From Cricetomys ansorgei (taxonomy: Eukaryota > Chordata > Mammalia > Rodentia > Nesomyidae): a stretch of DNA of 64,000 nucleotides. The DNA lies in the NCBI GenBank assembly GCA_026225945.1, contig JAMJFZ010001815.1:852001-916000 (forward strand), in the 5' to 3' direction. Position numbers and translations under genes: made by a program. The notes under the pieces are model-generated. The model was not told where the DNA came from and made no database searches. It saw nothing but the letters and a program-made list of their open reading frames with translations. The stretch's first letter is position 1, and the number at the start of each line of letters is the position of its first letter. This document shows positions 53,908 to 64,000 of this stretch, piece by piece.

Positions 53908-55293
53908 CCCCTGCTTGAGAGGAATATAATCTTGAAGGTTTGGCCCCCTCACTCTGGCTACCATTTTAGGGTAAACTGGCACAACTATAAATCCCAAGAA
54001 TTCTTCCCACAGTTCCCTGGTGGTAGATGGGTGACAACATGAGGCTGCTTTGACTTGCACTGTTGTCTGGCTGGGGAGCTGTCAGGGCTGAACCTCTTAA
54101 TAAGGCTGTTCTCCTCAGGCTATCCCCATAGAAAGGGCATGGAACCCTAGGGCATGCCCAGCTGGATGGCCTAGAATACCTCAGACAAGGATATTTCATA
54201 AGATCTAAAAGGAAGGGCAGGTCCAGAGCTGGGCACACACAGCCACTCCCAACTCTGGGGTTCTGGAAAGGCAGGGTGGCTGTCCATGTACAGGGTGGGG
54301 AAACAAACAGAAATGGTGTGGCTACCTAACAGCCAAGAGGCGAAAGAGTCCCAGGGTCTATGCACAATAAGGAAGAAGCCATTGGTCAGTCTACAAGCTA
54401 GAGCACAACTCAGCCTCAGCAGGAAGTCTGCCACATGCTACCACAGAGATGGATGTACCGAGAAAGAAGCCATTCAGAAAAGGACAGGTCCTGTGGGACT
54501 CCATTGGGTACATAAAGACAGGCAATAGAAAGTGGGTGTCAGGGGCCGGGGCTAAGGAGTCAGTGTTAATGGGGACGATGCCAGTTTGAGAAGATTTGGG
54601 GAAGTTCTGAGGATGGAAGATGCTGATGACTGCGTAGCAGTATGACTATCCTTAGTGTACCAAGGGAGAGAGAAAGGACTTCAAAACAGAGAGCCTGGCT
54701 GTCAGCAAGATCTGACCCCAGGCCAGAAGGAAACTGGCCACCAGGGCTAGAAGCACTGAGCGGCTTAATGAGCACAAGGTTCAATAAAAGCTTTGAGAGA
54801 CCAGATAAGTACGCGTATCTCCACAGACTGAAGTAGAGAGACTGTACAACTCAGGCTCCCCGAGGGCCCAGGCATCATTTCAATATTATGGAGTGAATCT
54901 AATTGAATCCAGAGGGATGGCTGGAAAGGAGTTACTGACCAGGCAGATGGCTCTGATCACATGGCAGAAGCAGACAATGATCTAGGCATCAGAGAGTGGA
55001 GAACACTGTCCCAACAGGTCTTTGGATCCCTGGGAAGAGTTCCCAACTGGCCTCAAGTGTTTAAAATATGCTTTGCATTTAGAAACACACACTATACAGG
55101 GAGGGAAGAGCTATGCACTGAATTCCAGGAAAATAAGCTACAGGACACAGGTATACCCAGATACTCATCCTCCTCAAGCTACTGAACTTGAAGGACAAAC
55201 AAAGGACATTTGTGGACACAATGGGGAGGGTACCCATCAAGGGCAGAAGGATCTGGCTTTGAGTTTTCTTCAGGGAACAGAATATGTGGGAAT

Positions 55294-55427
55294 GGTAGTC
55301 ATAGGCAGACCTAGAGGGGGAAAGAGGCAGAGAACTATTACACCCTGCTAAAATATCAGCCATCCCCAGATACCTAGAGATGTCTCAAGTACAGAGCAGC
55401 ACACAAGAACACGGCATAGGCACAAAT
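55294..55427 (+). repeat. Diverged repeat, copy B
   Basis: Shares GCTAAAATATCA, ACAGAGCAGCACACAAGAAC and flanking GAACTATTACA blocks with copy A, 1.5 kb away in the same orientation. Confidence 0.55.
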
Positions 55428-55434
55428 ACCTTTC

Positions 55435-55478
55435 TTTGGCGGCGGCGGTGGGTGGGTGGGTGGGTGGGGGTTTAGGGT
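55435..55478 (+). repeat. GGC/GGGT run with G-quadruplex potential
   Basis: GGCGGCGGCGG followed by GGGTGGGTGGGTGGGTGGGG. Four or more G3 tracts with single-base loops are a strong quadruplex pattern. Confidence 0.85.
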
Positions 55479-58400
55479 GGATAACATCAAAGGTTATTTG
55501 CAGCCAGTTCCAAGAAACACCAAATCGAAGCGCTCCAGAATAGAAGGGGCACAGTGGACGCCTGTGCTCAGCAGGCGTTCATGTAAGTGGATTGATTGCA
55601 AGTGTTGGATAATTATACAAAGTCTTGTTACAGAGCATGGTGTAATGATTTTAAGGCTTGTCCAGTAAAGAGAATAATAGAATTAGCAAACACTGGGAGT
55701 GTGCAGGGTGCTGTGATTCTGAGCTGGGACTGTGGACCTAACATCATCTTCACAGGAAGGACAGTCCCTAGAGAAGGACATCCTCAGGCAGGAGAGTTCT
55801 TAGGGCCTTGCCAGAGAGCAAGGAATTCACAGACTGAACAGAGGCCATCTGGAAGGGTCCAAGGGTCAGGACACCTGAGCATTAGAAGTGATAATCACTG
55901 ATACAGGTTACACAGGCTTCCTCTGACTTCTAGTACTAGAAAACAAAACGTATGAGTCGCACGGCTCTGGGTTCAGGAGTCCCATGGCCTCCATCCACAT
56001 CTGTAGGCCAGATGTGTTCTGGCACATCTGGGTTCTGCTGGACTTGTTGGGGAGAACTCTTGCATTTTCCAGCTTCTGGTAACCACGTATGTTTTTCAGT
56101 GTGGTGTCTCTGACTCCCCTCGTTTCCATCATCGCATTAACCTCTGACTCTGCTCTGGTCCTTCTGCCTCTCCATTAGGAGACCCTTGACTCTAGGTGGT
56201 AACAGGCCATCTAGAGAATCCTAAGTACCATTTCATCACAATGCTCTTAATCCCACTTGGAAAGTGTTTTCTGTACTGTATGGTCACAGGCCTCCAGGAT
56301 CAGCACAGCGACATTAACACATGACAAGTAAATATAACCCCAGGCTTAGTACGTGACGCTCAGAGAGAGGAATGCAAGAGATATCTCCTTGTCATTGTGT
56401 GGGACGACCATTAAACTCACTTTGAGAGCTAGTAATTGAGAAGTGGAGGGTGTCTTTGGAAGGAATTACATTTTTGGATGCACATCTAGCCCTCCCTGAT
56501 GATGATGATCAAGTACCACTTTCAGATTGATGCTGAGGTGGGTAAATCAAGATGTAAGAGGGCATCCAACCAAGATCCTGGGGAATGTCAGGATGGATGG
56601 GGACAGATGTTTGTAAGAGACCCAAAGTCCTTAGGTGTGTGGAAGAGGAGGAGCTGGTTCTTGTAGTGACCTTGTGATAAACAGGAAGTATAATGGCCAG
56701 TTCTAATAAGGATACCCAAGCCTGGAGGCAAAATGAAAATCACAATGGTGCCAACATCAGGAAGGTTGGTCTAGTGGGTGTCAGAGTAGGAGTCCAGCTT
56801 ACAAAGGACGTGAAGCTAGAGGAGAAGCTGACCCCCATGAAGAAGCCACCAGATACTTTCAGCCAGAAGAAATCACACAGGGCCAGAGGCTGCATTTAGC
56901 TACTGTGCTCACAGCTGGGAGTGGCACACATGTTATCTTGGTTTGAGTGTCAGAGCAAGGCATGGTCAATTTAAGGTCTCCTGAGCCTGAAGTCCAAGTG
57001 TCAGCAGACTGGGTGCTCATAAGGGATTTGGGGACAAATCTGTTTCCATGACAGTTAGGGATCCCAGGAAGCAGAGCCAACAGAACTCATACAGTACACA
57101 GGCACACGAGAGGGTTTGCGATGATGGATCATGAAGGCTCTGTCCTACAACAGGTGCAAGAAGAGACCTGGGTGCTACAGAGAGACTCAGTCCATGTCTA
57201 AACTGGACATAGACATGTTTGGAAGGTTTTTGTTCAGGGACCTGGGAGACAGTCTCAGGCCGACCCCTTAGCTCTATGGTGGTCTTGACTCTCCAGAGGC
57301 CCCATCTCCTGCTAAGAGGATGCAAGTGCACGTGAAGCAAGCTGGCTGTTACAGTGGGTGCTGCAGGGAAGGGGCAGGTGCCTCAGTGGTTGATCTGGAG
57401 CCTGGGGTGGGGGTGGGGTCAGAAATACCTTTAGTAGCCATGGGTGGGAACTGCCTGTCCCAAAGCCAAATCTTCCTTTGAGGACATGGCAGCTGCTGCC
57501 AGGCTCAAGAGGGTCCCCTCCAATGGGGACACAGGATCAAAGCCCCTTCCCAGGCTGGGCCTAAGCAAATTAATAAAGTCGACAGTGGAACAGAATGAGA
57601 ACTTTGTGCCGAGTCTGCCAGGGCCTTGAGGGTCAAGAGAGCTCTGTCTTCCTGGAGGAGACAGGTGGCATCCGCTGAGGAGCTTCTTGAGGTTGGAAGT
57701 GGGTGTAGGTGGAGATGTGCAGCAAGGCAGGAGCCAGTATGGGTCAGGCCCCGAAGGTGAGACTTTGCCCACAACTAGAGTAACAGAAGATGACTAGGGG
57801 AGCTTCTGGGTTCAGCACCTCACCATGAAGTCTCCCAGACTGGCTCTGCTCCCAGGAGCTCTCTGTCTCTGGGTTACCAAGCTCTTCACGGAGCTTGACA
57901 CCCAGGGACAGCACCCTGGGATCTACCTGGCCTTGCTGGTTGGTGGCTGTCCTGCCCAGCACAGAGTTATGAAGAACCCCACAGGAGTCCTCATTCTGCC
58001 TTAAAGCACCTCCACCTTCCTTTCCTGGCTCTTGCTATACCCCTCCCCTACCACAGGCATTCTCCAGCAAGCCTGAGGCCTAGGTGACTCATCCCCTGGA
58101 GGACTAGACTCTCCAGGGCTGCAAAGGGCCTCTTTCTCAGGCTCGCAGGGAAAGCAAGGCTGGAAGGATGCAGTCCCCACCATTAGTCCCAATATTAAGG
58201 ATCAGCTGGCAGGGGGGTACTCATTGTCTCTGCAAGGTGGCTGGCCTGCCAGGAAGTTCACACCCCATTCCACCTCATCCAGTATGGGGTGGGCCCCTCT
58301 ATGGCATTTCCACCACGAGCACATTTCCAGGCTGCTTAGGTTCTCCTAGGAAAACAGCCTAGCCCAGAGATGAGGCTGGACTGTCAGATGCCATCTTCAG

Positions 58401-58706
58401 AGCTGGCACCATGAGACCTGGCATAACTCGCTCCCCATTAGTGACTTTCAGCTTCTTGGCTCTGGCCTCTTACAACACCTGAGCCCTCTGATTGTGGTAT
58501 TGGTATTCTTGAGCCACCATAACTGAGTGCCTTGAAGCCACAGTACCCTGTGAGGTCTCAGTTTTGGAGGATAGATGTCCAGAGTCGAGTCTGGCTGGTC
58601 CAGACCATCACTATGTGGCCCCAGCAAGGTCTACTTCTTGACCATGCATCAATCCCCTTAAGTCTGAGAAGCTGCTGCCCATGTGAGTGGTTGCAATCCA
58701 ACCCCC

Positions 58707-58708
<2 letters not shown>

Positions 58709-58737
<29 letters not shown>
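58709..58737. repeat. TG microsatellite
   Basis: Perfect TG run of about 14 repeats followed by GA-rich bases. Confidence 0.95.
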
Positions 58738-58825
58738 CAGAGAGAGAGACAGAGAGAGATGCACATGCACATGTGTGTAGAGGCTACCTTTGGCGCCATA
58801 TTCAGGAATGCTCTACTGTTCCACT

Positions 58826-59193
58826 TTGTAACAGGGTCTCTTACTGACTTGGAGTTCACCAACTAGGCTAGGCTGGTAGGCCAGAGAGTTCCCATTTCTG
58901 CCTCCCCAGTGTCAGGAGTACAAGCACTGGCCACCACAGCTGGCTTTTTTGTTGTTGTTTTGTTTTGCTTTCTTTGTTTTTGTTTTTTCAAGACAGGGTT
59001 TCTCTGTTGTAACCCTGGCTGTCCTGGAACTCACTCTGTAGACCAGGCTGGCCTCAAACTCACAGAGATCCGCCTGCCTCTGCCTCCTGAGTGCTGGGAT
59101 TAAAGGCCTATAGCTGTCTTTTTTTTGGAGATTGATCTCAGTCCTCATGTTTGCGAGGCAAGCAATTTACCAACTGCACCATCTCCCCAGTCC
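58826..59193 (-). repeat. B4-type SINE interrupted by a B1
   Basis: The outer antisense element has a B1-like part (to about 58950) and an ID-like part (59127-59193, ending ATCTCCCCAGTCC). A B1 sits in the linker between them. Confidence 0.8.
58951..59111 (-). repeat. B1 SINE nested in the B4 element
   Basis: Antisense B1 with GACAGGGTTTCTCTGTTGTA and GAGTGCTGGGATTAAAGGCC, bounded by likely target-site duplications AGCTGGCTTTTTT (58938-58950) and AGCTGTCTTTTTTT (59112 onward). Confidence 0.9.
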
Positions 59194-60482
59194 TACAGAC
59201 GTGTGTGGCTGACTGAAGACTAGTATTAGGCCAGCACATTGGAACACCTACAGTGAGAGAGCACATACAGGCAGAGGCTCTCCATGGGGATCAAGGGAAC
59301 CTGGTACAAGCTGTGAAGTTCAGTAAATTTGAAACCGCAGCACTGCCTAATCCCATGAAAGAGTTACCATCAGCCCTTTTGTAGCGGCCAGATCTGCAAG
59401 GACTGACTTGTGGCTTCCCAATTTCATACGCTGAAGCCCTCACTCCCAAAGGGGTGGTATAAGGGGCAAGTGGGGTTGGATGAGGTCTTAGGATGAGCCT
59501 CACTAGGATTAGTGCCCTAGTAGGGAGAGAAGCTTCAGCACGCTCTTGTGAATACAGGCAGCACACTCTAAGAACACAATCTACCAGCGCCGGCTAGACA
59601 CTCCTGGCCTCCAAGACCAGGAAGACAACTGTCTGTGCTGGAAGCTGCCTCTGAGGATTATTCAGTGGCTACCCACAGCTGGCAAAGACAAAGAGCAAAC
59701 ACAAGATGACTTCCTGTTTGCATTCAGATGGAGGCCCTCAGAGTGGCACATGCAGGAGGCTGTAGGTGTAGGATCCCCAAGAATTACAACCTCCCTTGCC
59801 CAACAGATCATGGTCTCTGTGACTCCACAGAGGACCTCCCCCACAACCCTCTAGGTCCAATTTTATTCTAAGTCAGAAGGAATCTGATTTTGAGTCATGC
59901 AAGTGAGTCACTAGGACATGAGCAAAGAACATAGGCTTAGAGGGCCAAGCAGTGTGTCTAGCTGTGTTGGCTCAGAGGATGAGTTGGGGTACTCAGCCCT
60001 GGAGAGGTCAGATTCATCTTCTCATCTTGAGCATCACAAGCATGGGCATGGAGGAACTAGACTAGTCTGCTGATGGTGTACAACTTAGGCAGTGAGGAAA
60101 GCTGTCTTGTATGAAAGGGGCCATGGGTGCACCTTGGCACCCTTAAGGTGCCATACGGTGATGACCATACACTCTTAGCTCACAAATATACCCTGTGCTG
60201 ACACCTCCCAAATCCCCCGTGTTCTAGTCCCTCTATCCTACTCCATATATCGGCCATTGGTCTGCTTGTTTGTGGCTTCCCAGGGCCCAAGCCCTGGGGT
60301 GGTGGCCCAAGTCCCAGAGCCCATGCCCAGGCAAGGATATCAGAAAGAGGAAGGTATAGCCAACCCTGGGGCTACAACTCTATATTAAGGGGTTACCTGA
60401 CTTCTCTGTCTCTTACTCTGCTCCAGGGCTCACCTCCCAGCTTTGTTCCTTGTTACAGACTCCAGGAGATAGGGGGACCACC

Positions 60483-60553
60483 TGTATAGCTAAGTATAGA
60501 GACACGAGCACCCCTCATCCTGTGTACAGCTGAGTGTGGAGACACAAGGAATC
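60483..60553. repeat. Two-copy imperfect tandem repeat
   Basis: CTGTATAGCTAAGTATAGAG ACAC is repeated as GTGTACAGCTGAGTGTGGAG ACAC about 43 bases on. Not in a gene. Confidence 0.6.
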
Positions 60554-63500
60554 CCGCCCTGGTCCTGGACAATGACCAGAAAAGTCAGACACCTTAGAGT
60601 ACCTGGAACATTCCTTAACCTTTCAGACTCCATCCTCATTCTTCTTGTTCAAACCAGGCCTTGATTCAATCATGTAAGAGGCACAAAGAGGATATCCATG
60701 GGGCATGGAAGGGTGGAGCGCACACCAACATCAGGGTTAGCTCCTGGAGGCCAGGGTGCCGGCCCTTCTGATCCACATGACCACTCGTCTTACCTGAGCA
60801 CCCCAGCCCAGGGAAGGGTGCAAAGAAAGTCAGAGCAGCAGCACCAGGCCTGCCCTGTCCATCAGCCTAGCCTGTGTAAAGCAGGGAAGCATCCAGATGA
60901 CGTTTTAAATGTAAGCCCTGTGGAAGGCGGCACCACCTGGTGTTTCCCTGGGCTCAGCACCCTTGGGCAAAAACAAAGGACAGAAACCCAGTCCCAGCCA
61001 GTGGAGAGGAGCACTCTGCTTGCTCCAGGGCCACTTTGTCTCTATAGTCTGATCCCACCTGGCAGAGCTATCTAGGATAGCTCCCGTCCCGCTAGTTCAC
61101 TTGAAGCCTGCTCATGGCAGATAGGAGGCTCCACCTGGCTGGGCAGCGGAAGCCTAGAGTGTAGTAGATGCTCTGGCCTTTCTGGGGTTCCCAGTCCAGG
61201 AGGGTGCAGTCTCAGGTCCCATGCTCTGGCACTTCCTTAGATGCTACACTCCTCATTGCCAGTGGATCCCTGATTCCTTCTTGAACCCTTTCTGTCCTCC
61301 TGGATTCTTGGCCAGTCATGACTTCTATATCCCACCCACCATCACCTTGGCTCAAGCCAGGCCTCCGATCTGCCAGCTCCCTTCCCATTTCAGATATCTG
61401 ATGCCTGATCCTCTCAGGGGGACTAACCGGGGAGCCATAAGGACTCCTAGCCAGGACCCAAGGAACTCCCAAAGGAGAGTCAGTGGTGCCCCTAATCCCT
61501 CTCTCTTCCTCCCACCCTAGAGCTGCCCTTGAGGGCTTCATGCACAAACTCTGGCTCTAGTGCCCTCTGAGCACCTGGTGCTGCTTCAGATAGCAGACTA
61601 CTTGTCCTGGAGGGGATGTCCAGAGAGTGGGGTGCAAGTAGGGCTGCCCAGTAGAGGCACAGCTGGGGGGTTCAGAGTGGTGGTATGCAGCAGAAGGAGC
61701 AGAAGTATGATGAGGCTGGGGACAGGGATGAGGCATGGGAAGGTATGGGCGTGGCTGGGACATCGAGCCAGGCTCTAGTCCTGAGGGCAAGCACATTCGA
61801 GTTGATGGGGAAGGCACTTAGTGGGCATTCAGCCCTCCAAGGCACTCGTCAGGCAAGCCTGACGATCCTAGTAGCGTCTCCATCAGCAGCACTGCCCGGC
61901 CCGACTCTACAGGCATTGACAACCTCAGTGAGTGGTTCCGAGGGTGGGGTTGTCCCTCGAGGCACCTTCCTGAATCTCTCTGCTTGGAGACCTGGGTGGA
62001 GGGCCTGCATCTCATGTGAAGGGCTCAGCCCAGTCCCCAAAGAGCAACTTGACCCACTTCAGTTCCTGGAAGAGTGGGAAAGGGGGAGCCACAGGTTCTG
62101 AGCCTGCTCAGTTCAAGCCTGAAGGGAAGTCTTCAGGAATCCAAGGTGCTGCTTCAGATGGCAGGCCAGAGCAGGTCCTGTCTATGCTAATCCAGGGACA
62201 AACTGCTCTCACCTGCCCGGAGGTCAGCCAGTGGTCACCTGCTAGGTCCCCATCTCTCCGTGGTTGGCTACTCTGAGCAGCCTGGTATTGCCCTGTACAT
62301 CTTTCAGACAAAGTGCCAGCAGTGGAGCTGAAGCCTGAGTCTCCTCTTACAGACCAGGGACAAGACTCTGAGATTCAGACACTCCTACAACACCACAGCC
62401 TGAGGCTTCTTGTGCTATCCTCTCAGGGGTCTTCACCCACTCAGAGGGTGGATCTGAGTCTTTGTCCCCCAGATCGGGAAAATTGGAGTAGTTTCTGGTG
62501 GAGAGGGCACCCAACCTCCTTAAGATGCCCTGGGCTCCTAGAGCTGGAACAGTAAGGTGTCACTAGGGGCTTGGAGCCTTAGAGGTGACAGGATTCACTG
62601 AGCTCCCTTGACTGCTGCTCCCCAGCAGCTCCCCAGAAGACCCCAGGACTCAGCTTCAGCCCAGAAGGTGAGAGTTTACCCAGGGTTACATGGGCTCCCA
62701 ATGTGGGTGAGATTTCAGCTCTGTCCCTGTGGGCTGTGTGCAGTTCTCAGTCTCCTCAGGAGTGACCAGGCTGGCAGTGGAGCCTCATTTGCCCACGTGG
62801 GTGGCTGAGCACCTCCCCGTCAAGTCCTCTGAGGCTGCAGTGACTCACTACCAGTGGCTTTATTCCTCTAGAGAACAGGAAGCCCACACGGCCCTTCCCA
62901 CCTGCTTGCAGCCTGCCAAGAGTTGGGGTGCAGCACCCCCAACTTTTGCCCTGTAGAGCTAGCTGTGGGATAAGACCAGGGGGCAGGGAGAGTGGGAGGA
63001 GGCTAAAACCCTAACCTGCACCTGTCCTGCACTGGGAGAGCTCCATGTACCCCAGATGCCTCCTACCTGAGACCATTGTTTCGGGGCCCTGGGGGTCTAT
63101 GCTGTACCATCCTGGCATAAGAACCCATCCCCGGACTCTAGCCTGCTACCCCAGAGAACTCCTGAGAGTAGGAGGGGGAAATGGAGCCTGCCATTCCTTT
63201 CTGTTCCAGACTAAGCATCCCTAGATGCATGCACAGCTGCCTGGGTCATCATCAACCTTACGGAGAAGTCCTGGCCTAGGCAGAAACACCCCAGTCCCAT
63301 CCTTCACTTTGAGAAGTCATGGCACAGAAGGAACAGGGGACAGGTAGGGGGGATGAGGAAGGAAAGGACAAGGCTCTTCAAGTGGGAGTGATGGAAGGGC
63401 CATTGGGTCAGGTTCCAAGCAGCAGGAGGGACCTTCCAACAGCTGTCCTCCCCACCCTTAGTTTGAAGTCTGTGAGCTGGGTCTATGTACACACAGGACT

Positions 63501-64000
63501 CAGGTGCTCTGAGGAGATCTCAGCCCATGGCTTTCTTTATCAATTGTCTGTGATGAGGACGTGGGGGCTCAGAGGGGCCAGAGTCTGGAGGTCATGAGAG
63601 GTCAGACTCACCCACTCTTTGCAGCTGAACTAAAGCAGCTCCCATGAGACAAAGACAGCTTTAGAGAAATATGGAGTGACTTGGAAGGGGAGGGAGATCT
63701 TTCAGGATGACTGCCATGTTCTGGCTTCTGAGAGCTGAGGGCTGTGACAGCTCTGGTTATGTTCAATTTAACTGATTTAAAAATTTATGTTTCATGTATT
63801 TCACAATGAAAAGTACTGCACAAAATGCCATGCACCTGGTGGCAGTTTTTTACCCTCTGGGGCAGAAGATAGTTGAGGCCAGGCAGACTGTGTCTGCCAC
63901 CCTCTGGCAGACAACAAAATCTTTCACTATCCATGCCTGGAAAAAGGAGGGATGCAGTCTTTCAGTTGCATTAACCACAGTCACTGGCATCTGTCCAGCC

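Larger units (their letters stand above)
50421..64000. other. 5' flank of Kcnt1 (Slack-B); no gene recognised
   Basis: About 13.6 kb with SINEs, an LTR-like retrocopy, a G-rich run and a diverged repeat pair (listed separately). If the alternative Slack-A first exon lies further right, this is intron; otherwise it is intergenic. No CpG-rich second promoter is visible. Confidence 0.65.

Noticed and set aside
53383..54042. 219-codon plus-strand open frame
   Set aside because: There is no recognisable domain, it overlaps the diverged repeat copy A, and no splice or promoter context is evident. I treat it as chance or repeat-derived.

Overview
This window is vertebrate nuclear DNA, and the interspersed repeats point to a muroid rodent. 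There are B1 (7SL-derived), B2/B3-class and ID/B4-class SINEs, an MT-type MaLR LTR, and a separate ERVK-like LTR. I cannot separate mouse, rat, hamster or vole from the sequence alone. There is no bacterial, phage or CRISPR content.

One gene dominates the window: Kcnt1 (Slack, Slo2.2, KNa1.1), the sodium-activated potassium channel, on the minus strand. I could place 32 coding exons from the start ATG (50256-50258) to the stop (7704-7706), each with AG and GT boundaries and compatible phase. Joined, they give 3,699 nt, a 1,232-residue protein plus stop. The layout is: GC-rich first exon and promoter (about 50.1-50.4 kb); cytoplasmic N-terminus (44.2 and 38.7 kb); membrane segments S1-S6 with the pore (38.2 to 32.0 kb); first RCK domain (28.1 to 23.9 kb); linker and second RCK domain with the sodium site (22.8 to 14.1 kb); and a distal tail with two tiny exons and a PDZ ligand (13.7 to 7.7 kb). 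The 3' UTR runs to a poly(A) signal near 5.62 kb.

Introns hold several minisatellites. One nearly fills the intron at 17.95-18.86 kb, and one abuts the acceptor of the pore exon at 32.2 kb. Intron 11 carries an LTR with intact termini and an adjacent polypurine tract.

Bases 1 to about 5.6 kb are intergenic, with SINEs and TG repeats. Camsap1 is expected convergently beyond the left edge from known synteny, but I see no exon of it. From about 50.4 kb to 64 kb I find no gene. The stretch holds SINEs, a polyadenylated LTR-like retrocopy, a G-run and a diverged repeat pair. The alternative Slack-A first exon known in other mammals was not seen.

I did not find an undescribed biological system. 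The points most worth a second look are splice architecture (microexons, repeat-loaded acceptor, a possibly absent small exon) and mobile-element structure.
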